The notes under the pieces were generated by a model, which was given only the letters and a program-made list of their open reading frames with translations, made no database searches and was not told where the DNA came from. Positions 33,111 through 41,746 of a DNA stretch of 44,616 nt are shown here, one piece after another (position 1 is the stretch's first letter; the number at the start of each line of letters is the position of its first letter). The translations under genes and the position numbers were made by a program. The stretch comes from Burkholderiaceae bacterium (GTDB lineage Bacteria > Pseudomonadota > Gammaproteobacteria > Burkholderiales > Burkholderiaceae_F): positions 1-44,616 of the forward strand of contig JACCYC010000060.1 in the NCBI GenBank assembly GCA_013696665.1. Reading direction: 5' to 3'.

Positions 33111-33845
33111 ATGGCAAAACTGGCTTACGTCACCGGTGGCATGGGTGGTATCGGCACCGCGATCTGCCGGAAGTTTCACGATGCCGGCTACAAAGTGGTC
33201 GCCGGGTGCGGGCCCACACGCGATCATGCGAAGTGGTTGGCAGAGCAAAAGGCTGACGGGTACGCGTTCTCGGCATCCGTCGGAAATGTGGCCGATTGGG
33301 AATCGACCCGAGAGGCTTTCGAAAAAGTCAAAGCTGAACAGGGGGTTGTCGACATCCTCGTCAACAATGCAGGGATCACCCGAGACGGCGTGTTCCGCAA
33401 GATGTCGCTCGATGATTGGCGCGCGGTTATCGACACCAATCTGAACAGTCTTTTTAACGTGACCAAACAGGTGATCGACGGCATGCTCGAAAAGGGCTGG
33501 GGTCGGATCGTCAACATTGCTTCCGTCAACGGCGAAAAAGGTCAGTTCGGCCAGACCAACTATTCAGCCGCCAAGGCGGGCATGCACGGTTTCTCGATGG
33601 CGCTGGCACAGGAAGTTGCGAGCAAGGGTGTCACCGTCAACACGGTTTCTCCTGGGTACATTGCCACCGACATGGTGATGGCGGTGCGAGAGGACGTGCG
33701 CGAAAAGATCATCCAGACAATTCCGGTCAAGCGACTCGGCAGGGCCGAAGAGATCGGATCGGTCTGCGTATGGCTGTCGGGGGACGATGCAGGCTTCACC
33801 ACGGGAGCCGAGTTTTCGTGCAACGGCGGATTGCACATGGGCTGA
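33111..33845 (+). CDS. phaB: Acetoacetyl-CoA reductase (PhaB)
   Basis: NADPH-dependent short-chain dehydrogenase of 244 residues reducing acetoacetyl-CoA to (R)-3-hydroxybutyryl-CoA. Cofactor motif TGGMGGIG (8-15), NNAG at 85-88, catalytic S138, Y151 and K155; GQTNYSAAKAG and the C-terminal NGGLHMG are PhaB hallmarks. ATG 33111 follows AAGGAGACAGGA, a strong ribosome binding site. Separated from phaA by the antisense glycosyltransferase, so it probably has its own promoter. Confidence 0.96.
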   Translation: MAKLAYVTGGMGGIGTAICRKFHDAGYKVVAGCGPTRDHAKWLAEQKADGYAFSASVGNVADWESTREAFEKVKAEQGVVDILVNNAGITRDGVFRKMSLDDWRAVIDTNLNSLFNVTKQVIDGMLEKGWGRIVNIASVNGEKGQFGQTNYSAAKAGMHGFSMALAQEVASKGVTVNTVSPGYIATDMVMAVREDVREKIIQTIPVKRLGRAEEIGSVCVWLSGDDAGFTTGAEFSCNGGLHMG

Positions 33846-33925
33846 GGTGCGTTGGTCGTGCACGCGCCGCTTGCAAGGTAATTTGCCGCCGGCTAGTTAC
33901 GATCCTCGCAAAAGTAAACGGATCA

Positions 33926-33958
33926 AAGGCTCGCAGTCTTACGTGGGCTGCGGGCCTT
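33926..33958 (-). terminator. Possible terminator hairpin at the end of the DUF1330 gene
   Basis: Arms AAGGCTCGCAG (33926-33936) and CTGCGGGCCTT (33948-33958) pair over 11 bases with one G-T wobble around an 11-base loop. On the minus strand the stem is followed by TTTGATCCGTTT, a broken T run. It overlaps the DUF1330 stop codon and could serve that gene and, less well, phaB. Confidence 0.4.
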
Positions 33959-34244
33959 CGTACCCCTCAATGACGATCAGATCCGCAGTTGCAACGGGTA
34001 AGCGCAGCTGGATGGCCCGCTGATAGTCCGCAGACTTCCAGCATTCGATCGCCGCCTCGTAGCTGGGAAATTCGATCACCACGTTACGCGTACGGCTGCT
34101 TCCTTCCAGTTTTTCGAAGCGGCCTCCCCGCACCACAAAGCGCGCGCCATATTGCGCCAACGGTTTTGCATTGGCCGCGACGTACTCCTTGTACTTCTCC
34201 GGGTCCGAAATGTCCACGCGTACGATCCAATAGCCCTTTGGCAT
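33939..34244 (-). CDS. DUF1330 family protein
   Basis: 101-residue protein with the DUF1330 pattern: GYWIVRVDISDPEKYKEYV at the N-terminus, PLAQYGARFVVRGG, then VVIEFPSYEAAIECWKSADYQ. The family adopts a dimeric alpha/beta-barrel (ferredoxin-like) fold; no general function is established. ATG 34244 has AGAGGAG just upstream. It lies 44 bases downstream of the ABC ATPase gene on the same strand and may be part of that transcript. Confidence 0.9.
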   Translation of the reverse strand: MPKGYWIVRVDISDPEKYKEYVAANAKPLAQYGARFVVRGGRFEKLEGSSRTRNVVIEFPSYEAAIECWKSADYQRAIQLRLPVATADLIVIEGYEGPQPT

Positions 34245-34288
34245 AGTTCTCCTCTGTTGTTCAGCGGTGGTGCTTAAATGGCGCGTGC

Positions 34289-35338
34289 CTAGACAACGAC
34301 TCGTGCCTCGGCGGTATCAATCGCAACCTGGACGCGGGCGCCGGGTTGAAAGATCGGTGTCGTCGACAGGTGAGGCGCGTCTGCGATCAATGACGTTTGA
34401 CCCACATTGACTTGATAGCGCGTGAACTCGCCAAGGAATTCGCTTTCCTTGATTTCACCGTCAAACCAGACACCGCCGGCGCCTCGAGTAGTCGCAATCC
34501 TTACTGCATTCGGCCGGATAGACAGCGCCGTTCCCGCGCTGCCTGCCGCAAGAGGGATGGCGCCCAACGATTCGCTGATGAACGCGCCGCGCACCGCGTC
34601 GAAGTGGCCCGCGATCAGATTGGTACTGCCGACGAATTGAGCGACGAATTGATTGGACGGGTTATCGAACAGCTGCCTCGGCGGCCCGATCTGCTGCAGT
34701 ACACCGGCATCAAGCACAGCCATGCGATCGGCGGTCGTCATCGCTTCTTCCTGATCGTGAGTGACGAAGATTGTCGTGATGCCGAGCGCGCGCTGCAGCC
34801 GTTTCAATTCGAGCCGCATCTGCTCGCGCAGCTTCTTGTCTAGGTTCGATAGGGGCTCATCGAGCAGCAGCACCTGCGGCTCGATGACTATGGTGCGGGC
34901 GAGGGCGACTCGTTGTTGCTGCCCCCCCGATAGCTGATTGGGCCGTCGCTGCGCATATTCGCCCAAGCTCACCAGCGCCAATGCTTCGCCGACGCGCCGT
35001 TTGATTTCTGCTCGCGCAACACGTCGCTCGACAAGACCGAAAGCCACGTTGTCGTACACGCTCATATGAGGCCACAGCGCGTAGCTCTGAAACACCATTC
35101 CAATATTGCGAGCGTGCGGCGGAACGTGGCCGATATCACGCCCGTCAACCCGTAGCTGGCCGCGGTTCGCCTGATTAAACCCGGCAATCAATCTGAGCAG
35201 CGTGGATTTTCCGGAGCCCGACGGACCGAGCAGTGCAAAGAATTCTCCCGGCTCGATTGCCAACGTAATGTTCCGCAATACCTGATTTGATCCGTACGCA
35301 AGGCCGATGCCGATGCACTCGACTGCGACCGCTTTCAT
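34289..35338 (-). CDS. ABC transporter ATP-binding protein (FbpC/PotA-like)
   Basis: 349 residues: Walker A GPSGSGKS at 38-45, Q-loop FQSYALWPHMSVYDNVAFGL, signature LSGGQQQR from 136, Walker B LLLDEPLSNLD (D160, E161), switch His in FVTHDQEEA, and a C-terminal TOBE domain of about 110 residues. Such ATPases energise uptake of iron(III), polyamines, phosphonates or similar solutes. The ATG overlaps the permease stop by four bases. Substrate not assignable from this subunit. Confidence 0.92.
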   Translation of the reverse strand: MKAVAVECIGIGLAYGSNQVLRNITLAIEPGEFFALLGPSGSGKSTLLRLIAGFNQANRGQLRVDGRDIGHVPPHARNIGMVFQSYALWPHMSVYDNVAFGLVERRVARAEIKRRVGEALALVSLGEYAQRRPNQLSGGQQQRVALARTIVIEPQVLLLDEPLSNLDKKLREQMRLELKRLQRALGITTIFVTHDQEEAMTTADRMAVLDAGVLQQIGPPRQLFDNPSNQFVAQFVGSTNLIAGHFDAVRGAFISESLGAIPLAAGSAGTALSIRPNAVRIATTRGAGGVWFDGEIKESEFLGEFTRYQVNVGQTSLIADAPHLSTTPIFQPGARVQVAIDTAEARVVV

Positions 35339-37065
35339 CGTGCGTTCTCCAGGCTGCGATTCGCGCGCTCAACCGCGACATGCGACAGATACGTGCCGAC
35401 CGCAACCGTCACGACCAGTAAAACGCCGAGCGCGGCCCCGGCACCACGGCCCGAAACGGACTGCATGTACAGATAGATTCCGTAGCTCATCGGTGCCTGT
35501 GATTCCTTGACCACCAGCAGAATGGTTGCAGACAATTCGACGGCCGCGGTAATGAAGCTGGACACAAAACCAGCGAGAATGCCGCCTGCCATCAGCGGAA
35601 TCAGCACGCGGCGGACCGAGCGCCACTTGCTCGCCCCCAGCATTTCTGCCGCTTCCTCCAAGCTGATGTTGATCTGTTGCAATGCCGCCATGCACGAACG
35701 CAGCGCGTACGGCAGGCGCCGCACTGAATACGCCAGCATGATTACGAGCCACGTCTGGGTAATCGGAACTCCGCCAACTTCAAAGCTCTGGAATGTCCGC
35801 AAATAACCGATCGCCAACACAATGCCAGGCACCGCGATAGCCGCGCTGGCCGTAAAGTCGAGCCACTGTCGCGCTGGAATGCGGGTGCGCAGAATCAGGT
35901 ACGCAATCGAGACTCCAATTACAACATCGATCGTCGCTGCGAGGCCGCAGTACAGCAGCGTATTCGTGATCATCCCGGTACTGTCGGAGAACACCGTGGC
36001 GTAATTGGCGAGCGTGTAGTCATCGGGTAACACCGAGAAGCTCCACACGCGCGCAAACGACAGCAGAAGCAGGCCCAGGTGCGGGCTCAGTACGACGAGC
36101 AGCACCAGCACGATCCCAGCGTACGCAAGCCAGGCCTCGCCACGCGACAGCGTGCGCCGTTTGATGCCGGCGCCACCCTTTTGCAAGGTCGAGTAGTCCT
36201 TGCCTTTCATCACACGAATCGAAAGCCATAGCGCCAGAATCGAGAACGCGATCATGATGACGCTGATCACGTAGCCGAGCGGATCCTCCAGGCCGACTTG
36301 TGTAATGCGCAGGTAAGCCTGCGGCGCGAGCAGGTTTGTCTGTCCCAGCACCAGCGGTGTGCCGAGGTCGTCGAAGACCTTGATGAAGACCAGCGCTGCG
36401 CCGGCCAGATACCCGGGCAGTGCAAGCGGAAACACGACGCGCGAAAACAGCCGCCACCCTTTCGCGCCAAGATTCAAGGCGGCTTCCTCCATCGCCCCAT
36501 CGATCGCACGCAGCGCAACGATCAGATTCATCAGGATGAATGGAAAGTAATGAAGAGTTTCGACGAAGATCACGCCGGTAAGTCCCTGCATGATCGGCAG
36601 TGAAATGCCGAACGTCTCGTCGAGCAACAGATTGACCGACCCGGAGCGTCCAAAGACCAGTTGCATCGCGACTGCCCCAACAAACGGCGGCATGATCAGC
36701 GGCAGCACGCCTAGCGTCTGAATCAACAATGCGCCGCGAAACTGGAAGCGCGCGGTGACGTACGCAAGCGGCACGGCGATCAGCGACGCAGCTACGACGC
36801 TTGTAATGGCAACGTAAAGCGAGTTCCCAAAGGACTCGCGCATCAGACCGGTCGAGAAAAACGTGCCGAAGTGGCCCAAAGTGAAAGAGCCGTCGCCATC
36901 GCGAAATGCAGTGATGAATACGGCGCCAACCGGAACCAGCAGCAAGGCCAAAAGAAAGGCAGAGATCGCAGCCAGCACCGCGTACGAGCGCCAAGATGCA
37001 CCCACACGCGGTCGCACGTCCGGCGCGACCCCAGGCGGCAATGCGGCAGCCGGCGTCACTGCCAT
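35335..37065 (-). CDS. ABC transporter permease, double-length (FbpB type)
   Basis: Inner membrane permease of 576 residues with about twelve transmembrane helices, a fusion of two BPD_transp_1 units. Two EAA loops are visible: EEAALNLGAKGWRLFSRVV in the first half and EEAAEMLGASKWRSVRRVL in the second; these dock to the ATPase. The fused form is typical of iron(III)/FbpB-type systems. Starts nine bases after the binding-protein stop; its stop overlaps the ATPase start. Confidence 0.92.
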   Translation of the reverse strand: MAVTPAAALPPGVAPDVRPRVGASWRSYAVLAAISAFLLALLLVPVGAVFITAFRDGDGSFTLGHFGTFFSTGLMRESFGNSLYVAITSVVAASLIAVPLAYVTARFQFRGALLIQTLGVLPLIMPPFVGAVAMQLVFGRSGSVNLLLDETFGISLPIMQGLTGVIFVETLHYFPFILMNLIVALRAIDGAMEEAALNLGAKGWRLFSRVVFPLALPGYLAGAALVFIKVFDDLGTPLVLGQTNLLAPQAYLRITQVGLEDPLGYVISVIMIAFSILALWLSIRVMKGKDYSTLQKGGAGIKRRTLSRGEAWLAYAGIVLVLLVVLSPHLGLLLLSFARVWSFSVLPDDYTLANYATVFSDSTGMITNTLLYCGLAATIDVVIGVSIAYLILRTRIPARQWLDFTASAAIAVPGIVLAIGYLRTFQSFEVGGVPITQTWLVIMLAYSVRRLPYALRSCMAALQQINISLEEAAEMLGASKWRSVRRVLIPLMAGGILAGFVSSFITAAVELSATILLVVKESQAPMSYGIYLYMQSVSGRGAGAALGVLLVVTVAVGTYLSHVAVERANRSLENAR

Positions 37066-37074
37066 CGCGCGGTG

Positions 37075-38409
37075 CTACTTGATCATGGCGGCGGCTTGCT
37101 GTGCGAGCTCGGCGGCTTTCGTGTAGCTCTCGCGCGCCTTACGGTTCCAGCTCTCCTCGAGCCCGGTTACCTGCTTCGAAACTGAAACTTCCTTCTTGTT
37201 CGATGCAAAGACCTTCAGGAAGTCCTTTTGTCCTGCCAGCGAGGAGGAAACAACCGGCGCGAACGCAAGGGCGCGCGCCTGCTTGATCAACTCGGCTGCC
37301 TGAGGATTGCTCTTGCCGGCAAGCTTCGCTTCGGCGTCATGGATTGCTTTGGTTGCAGACTGCAGCTCTTTCATTCGAAAAGTGATCGTCTGATCAAACA
37401 GCGAATGAACGACCGAGTAACGATCCTCGGACAGGTCTGCATTGAAGTTGACCTTTGCACGCTTGACGATCGCCTGCGGGTCTGGGTAGCCAGCCGGAAT
37501 CTTGTTGCCAAAACTTGAGTACGCGAGCACGGGCAAGCGCGAAATCTTCGGATCGAGCAACAGCTCCTGCCCCGCCTGACTCAAGGTGAACTGCACGAAT
37601 TTTTTCGCTTCGGCAGTGTTCTTCCCGCCGGCGATCAGTGCAATGTTGGCCGGCACGATCGAGGTCAACGGGGGATAAACAAACTCGACCGGAAAACCTG
37701 AATATTTGCCTGCGAGTCCGAAGAAATCGATGACTGGCCCGGCGCCGAACTGACCGTTGTTTATACCGTCCGGCACTCCAAAACTGCGCTCGGTGATCTG
37801 CGAGCTGTTGCCGGCCATCTCGAGCACCTTGGCCCATCCGGCATCCCATCCTTCGCCCTGCAGGATCGTTTCAACCGTCAAATGCATCGTGCCGGAGCGC
37901 GATGGCGCAGTCATCGCAACATGCCCAAACCATTCGCGCTTTAGAAGGTCGTCCCAGTCTTTCGGTGCGGCAAGCTTGTTGGCTTTCAGGTAACGCGTGT
38001 TGTACATGATGCCGTAGCCGGCAAGCGCCTGACCCTTGTAGAAGCCTTGCGGGTCGTTGATCGGATAGCTGCCAATCTTCGCGGGTATTGCCTTGTTGTC
38101 GAGATCAGGCGCAGCGACCAGCAAGCTGTCACGCTTTAAAACCTCGAAGGCATCGGGTGCCGAGGCCCAAAACACGTCGGGCCGTTGACCCGATACGGTT
38201 TCGCGTACGAACGCAATGCCGGCGACCGTGCTCTTGTTAAGGATCTCGATCTTGATGTCGGGATTTGCCTTTTCAAACGCGCCTTTGTAGGCAGCGGTCA
38301 ACTCCTTTGGAAACGACGTAATCACCGTGACCGTTCCAGCATCACTGGCCGTTGCGCTAAGCAAACCGACCACCATCGCGGCAATAGATTGTGCAAATGA
38401 TCGAACCAT
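37075..38409 (-). CDS. ABC transporter periplasmic substrate-binding protein with long C-terminal extension
   Basis: Family 1 solute-binding protein, 444 residues. Signal peptide ends near ATASDA (residue 24). The mature part matches FbpA-like proteins (VTVITSFPKELTAAYKGAFE, GQRPDVFWASAPDAFE, GYGIMYNTRYL). ATG 38409 is preceded by GGAG and gives the signal peptide. The C-terminal roughly 100 residues, mainly helical, exceed the usual 330-350 residues. The Tyr-Tyr pair that binds iron in FbpA is not seen, so iron is doubtful and the ligand stays open. First gene of the transporter operon, divergent from phaR. Confidence 0.88.
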   Translation of the reverse strand: MVRSFAQSIAAMVVGLLSATASDAGTVTVITSFPKELTAAYKGAFEKANPDIKIEILNKSTVAGIAFVRETVSGQRPDVFWASAPDAFEVLKRDSLLVAAPDLDNKAIPAKIGSYPINDPQGFYKGQALAGYGIMYNTRYLKANKLAAPKDWDDLLKREWFGHVAMTAPSRSGTMHLTVETILQGEGWDAGWAKVLEMAGNSSQITERSFGVPDGINNGQFGAGPVIDFFGLAGKYSGFPVEFVYPPLTSIVPANIALIAGGKNTAEAKKFVQFTLSQAGQELLLDPKISRLPVLAYSSFGNKIPAGYPDPQAIVKRAKVNFNADLSEDRYSVVHSLFDQTITFRMKELQSATKAIHDAEAKLAGKSNPQAAELIKQARALAFAPVVSSSLAGQKDFLKVFASNKKEVSVSKQVTGLEESWNRKARESYTKAAELAQQAAAMIK

Positions 38410-38536
38410 TGACTTGTCTCCTGTCCTGCTGGTTTTCAGTGATTCTCGCAGAACGGGCAACCTCCCGCTGAGCGGAGCGCCGCGCAGCGGCATATTCGAT
38501 AGAATCCGTCGACCCGCACAGGGGCACGAGGACCAC

Positions 38537-39076
38537 ATGGCAACGTCCGTTCGCCTGATCAAGAAGTATCCAAACCGTCGCTTGTACGACACGCAGACCA
38601 GCACATACATCACGCTGGCTGACGTCAAGCAACTGGTGCTCGAGCAGGAAAATTTTCAGGTGATCGACGCGAAGTCCACCAATGACCTGACTCGCCAGAT
38701 CCTGCTGCAGATCATTCTGGAAGAAGAAGCGGGTGGGATGCCGATGTTTTCGGCGCCGATGCTGTCGCACATCATTCGCTTCTATGGCAACGCGATGCAG
38801 GCAATGATGGGCCCGTATCTCGAGAAGAACATTCAGGCGTTCATTGACATTCAGGGCAAGTTGCAGGAACAAAGCAAGGCGTTTTACGCGACCAACAAGA
38901 TCGGCCCCGAGATGTGGACGCAGTTTGTCAACATGCAGGCGCCGATGGTGCAATCGATGATGTCGAGTTACATCGAGCAATCAAAGGATCTGTTCGTGCA
39001 GATGCAGGAAAACATGCAGAACCAGGCGCGCTCGATGTTCACAGGATTTCCTGGCTTTACCGGCGACAAGAAGTAA
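38537..39076 (+). CDS. phaR: Polyhydroxyalkanoate synthesis repressor PhaR
   Basis: DNA-binding regulator of 179 residues that also binds PHB granules and represses phasin and its own gene in related bacteria. N-terminal PHB/PHA accumulation regulator domain is exact (VRLIKKYPNRRLYDTQTSTY at 5-24, then ITLADVKQLV), followed by the helical PHB_acc regions rich in Met and Gln. ATG 38537 with AGGA upstream gives the family N-terminus. In Ralstonia-like genomes it follows phaB directly; here a transporter block lies between. rimO starts 11 bases after its stop. Confidence 0.95.
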   Translation: MATSVRLIKKYPNRRLYDTQTSTYITLADVKQLVLEQENFQVIDAKSTNDLTRQILLQIILEEEAGGMPMFSAPMLSHIIRFYGNAMQAMMGPYLEKNIQAFIDIQGKLQEQSKAFYATNKIGPEMWTQFVNMQAPMVQSMMSSYIEQSKDLFVQMQENMQNQARSMFTGFPGFTGDKK

Positions 39077-39087
39077 CTGCAGAATTG

Positions 39088-40473
39088 ATGACAGCGAGAA
39101 CTGCGGCGCGCGTGCCGCTGGTCAAAGCAAAGCCCACCGCCCCTTCGGTGGGCTTTGTGTCTCTGGGCTGTCCGAAAGCACTAGTCGATTCGGAGCTGAT
39201 CATCACGCAGCTTCGCGCTGAGGGATACGCGACCAGTGCGAGCTACGGCGGCGCCGATCTGGTCATCGTCAACACCTGCGGTTTCATCGATGCAGCAGTC
39301 AAGGAATCGCTCGATGCAATCGGCGAGGCGCTCGCCGAAAATGGCAAGGTGATCGTAACCGGCTGCCTCGGGGCGAAAAGCGAGGGCGGCCAAAATCTGA
39401 TCAGCAAGGTCCATCCTAAAGTGCTCGCGGTCACCGGGCCGCATGCCGCCGGTGAAGTGCTCGACCATGTGCATCGACACCTGCCGCGGCCGCACGACCC
39501 CTACAGCGATCTGGTGCCACCCGCGGGCCTCAAGCTGACGCCGCGCCATTACGCGTACCTAAAGATTTCGGAAGGCTGCAACCATCGCTGCAGCTTCTGC
39601 ATCATCCCCTCGATGCGAGGTGACCTGGCGTCGCGTCCGATTGGTGATGTGCTGCGCGAAGCAGAGAATCTGTTGAAGCAGGGTGTGCGTGAGTTGCTCG
39701 TGATTTCGCAGGACACCAGCGCCTATGGCGTTGACGTCCGCTATCAACTGGGCTTCGTTGGCGGACGCGCGGTGCGCACGCGCATGGCCGAACTGGTCAC
39801 TGAACTTGCCCGGCTTGCCGAGGGGTACGGTGCGTGGGTTCGGTTGCACTATGTCTATCCGTATCCGCACGTCGACGCCATTGTTCCCCTGATGACGCAG
39901 GGGCGGCTGCTTCCTTACCTCGATGTGCCGTTTCAGCACGCGCATCCGCGCGTACTGAAGTCGATGAAGCGGCCTGCATCAGGCGAGAAGAACATCGAGC
40001 GAATCAGGGCATGGCGCGAAATTTGCCCGGACCTCACGATTCGTTCAACGTTCATTGCGGGCTTTCCAGGTGAGACCGACGAGGAGTTTGAATACCTGCT
40101 CGACTTTCTGCGCGAGGCCCAGCTCGATCGGGTCGGCTGCTTCGCCTATTCGCCGGTAGTCGGTGCGGCGGCTAACGCACTGCCCGGCCATGTTCCTGGC
40201 GATGTGCGCGAAGAGCGTCGTGGTCGATTGATGCAGCTGCAGGAGCAGATTTCCGCAGAGCGCTTACAACGCAAGGTGGGCACAGTGCAACGTGTGTTGA
40301 TCGACGAGATCGGTCCGACGGCTGGAGTCGGGCGCACGTCGGCGGATGCGCCGGAGATCGATGGGCTTGTTGAGTTTCAGAAAGGGCGCCGCAAGCTGAA
40401 TAGCGGCGACTTCGTCAATGTGCTGATCACGTCGGCTGCTGTGCACGATCTGCGTGGCACGCTGTGCGATTAG
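39088..40473 (+). CDS. rimO: Ribosomal protein S12 methylthiotransferase RimO
   Basis: Radical SAM enzyme adding a methylthio group to an Asp of ribosomal protein S12; 461 residues. N-terminal UPF0004 Cys C28, C64 and C93 hold one [4Fe-4S] cluster; radical SAM C164, C168 and C171 in GCNHRCSFC hold the other; the C-terminal TRAM domain begins near ISAERLQRKVG. SLGCPKALVDSE is the RimO signature. ATG 39088 is the first in-frame ATG but lacks a good ribosome binding site. A terminator-like hairpin lies within codons 14-23. Confidence 0.94.
   Translation: MTARTAARVPLVKAKPTAPSVGFVSLGCPKALVDSELIITQLRAEGYATSASYGGADLVIVNTCGFIDAAVKESLDAIGEALAENGKVIVTGCLGAKSEGGQNLISKVHPKVLAVTGPHAAGEVLDHVHRHLPRPHDPYSDLVPPAGLKLTPRHYAYLKISEGCNHRCSFCIIPSMRGDLASRPIGDVLREAENLLKQGVRELLVISQDTSAYGVDVRYQLGFVGGRAVRTRMAELVTELARLAEGYGAWVRLHYVYPYPHVDAIVPLMTQGRLLPYLDVPFQHAHPRVLKSMKRPASGEKNIERIRAWREICPDLTIRSTFIAGFPGETDEEFEYLLDFLREAQLDRVGCFAYSPVVGAAANALPGHVPGDVREERRGRLMQLQEQISAERLQRKVGTVQRVLIDEIGPTAGVGRTSADAPEIDGLVEFQKGRRKLNSGDFVNVLITSAAVHDLRGTLCD
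39129..39156 (+). terminator. Terminator-like hairpin inside the 5' end of rimO
   Basis: AAAGCCCACCG, loop CCCCTT, CGGTGGGCTTT: an 11-base perfect stem with 6-base loop, flanked by A and T runs like an intrinsic terminator for phaR. It encodes part of the RimO N-terminus, so rimO transcription from phaR must pass it. The T run is short (three), so termination is probably partial. Confidence 0.5.
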
Positions 40474-40509
40474 GCAGTAGCCGCGTAGGCTATTGAGGCA
40501 GGAGTCGAA

Positions 40510-41691
40510 ATGAGAGAAGTTGTAGTCGTCAGCGGAGTTCGGACCGCAATCGGAACGTTCGGAGGAAGCCTGAAGGACATTCCTCCGACACGCCTCGGCG
40601 CAATCGTGGTCGCGGAGGCAATGAAGCGCGCCGGCATTGCCGGTGACGAAGTGGGGCATGTCGTTTTCGGTCACGTAATCAACACTGAGCCGCGTGACAT
40701 GTACCTTGCGCGTGTTGCTGCAGTCAACGGCGGGGTCGCGCACGATGCGCCCTGTCTTACGCTGAATCGACTGTGCGGCAGCGGCCTGCAGGCGATCATT
40801 TCAGCCGCTCAGTCGATCATGCTCGGCGATGCGGACATCGCGATCGGTGGAGGCGCCGAAAACATGTCGCGTGGACCCTATCTACTGCCGTCCGGTCGGT
40901 GGGGACAGCGCATGGGCGATGTCAAAGCGACGGACATGATGACGGGTGCATTGCACGACCCTTTCGATGTGATTCACATGGGCGTGACCGCCGAGAACGT
41001 CGCAACGCGCTGGGGGATCTCGCGCGAAGATCAGGACGCGCTTGCCGTCGAAAGTCATCGGCGCGCGGCGCACGCGACCCAGGAAGGGCGTTTCAAGAGT
41101 CAGATCGTGCCGGTCGAGATCAAGAGCAAGAAAGGCCCGGCAGCGTTTGAGATCGACGAACATTTTCGCGAGGGGGTGTCGCTGCAGGACCTGGCCAAGT
41201 TAAAACCCGTATTCGCAAAAGACAATGGCACGGTCACGGCAGGCAACGCGTCGGGCATCAACGATGGCGCTGCCGCCGTGGTGTTGATGGAGCGTGGAGT
41301 GGCCGAGAAGCGAGGTATCAAACCCATCGCGAAGCTGTTGAGCTACGGCCATGCGGGCGTCGATCCGAAGTACATGGGAATCGGCCCTGTGCCTTCGACC
41401 AGACGGGCACTGGAGCGCGCGGGTCTGACGGTGGCCGATCTTGATGTGATTGAAGCGAACGAAGCATTCGCGGCGCAGGCTTGTGCGGTTGCGCGCGATC
41501 TGGCCTTTTTACCCGACAAAGTGAATCCGAACGGCAGTGGCATCTCGCTGGGCCATCCGGTGGGTGCCACCGGCGCAATCATTACCGTCAAGGCACTTTA
41601 CGAGCTGGAGCGGATCGACGGGCGTTATGCGCTTGCCACGATGTGCATCGGCGGGGGGCAGGGCATTGCCGCTATTTTCGAGCGAATCTAG
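40510..41691 (+). CDS. bktB: Beta-ketothiolase (BktB-like acetyl-CoA acyltransferase)
   Basis: Thiolase of 393 residues. Catalytic C89 (NRLCGSGLQAI), H349 (GHPVGATGAI) and C379 (CIGGGQGIAA). The N-terminus EVVVVSGVRTAIGTFGGSLK and long stretches (GHVVFG, NTEPRDMYLARVAAVNGGV, IHMGVTAENVA) agree closely with BktB of C. necator, which makes C4 and C5 ketoacyl-CoA for PHB-co-valerate. CAGGAG precedes ATG 40510. A second thiolase besides phaA in the same region; a role in degradation is also possible. Confidence 0.92.
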   Translation: MREVVVVSGVRTAIGTFGGSLKDIPPTRLGAIVVAEAMKRAGIAGDEVGHVVFGHVINTEPRDMYLARVAAVNGGVAHDAPCLTLNRLCGSGLQAIISAAQSIMLGDADIAIGGGAENMSRGPYLLPSGRWGQRMGDVKATDMMTGALHDPFDVIHMGVTAENVATRWGISREDQDALAVESHRRAAHATQEGRFKSQIVPVEIKSKKGPAAFEIDEHFREGVSLQDLAKLKPVFAKDNGTVTAGNASGINDGAAAVVLMERGVAEKRGIKPIAKLLSYGHAGVDPKYMGIGPVPSTRRALERAGLTVADLDVIEANEAFAAQACAVARDLAFLPDKVNPNGSGISLGHPVGATGAIITVKALYELERIDGRYALATMCIGGGQGIAAIFERI

Positions 41692-41746
41692 TCGCGCGCG
41701 CACACCGATGTTGTCGGCCGCAATCGACGTTGTGCGTTAACCGAAC

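Noticed and set aside
36020..36994. Open frame of about 320 codons overlapping the ABC permease on the same strand
   Set aside because: The permease frame has full transmembrane and EAA-loop structure; the other frame is Trp/Arg/Cys-rich nonsense.
38500..38505. TAGAAT as a -10 box for phaR
   Set aside because: Good match to a -10 but no -35 at a suitable distance; left out of the feature list.
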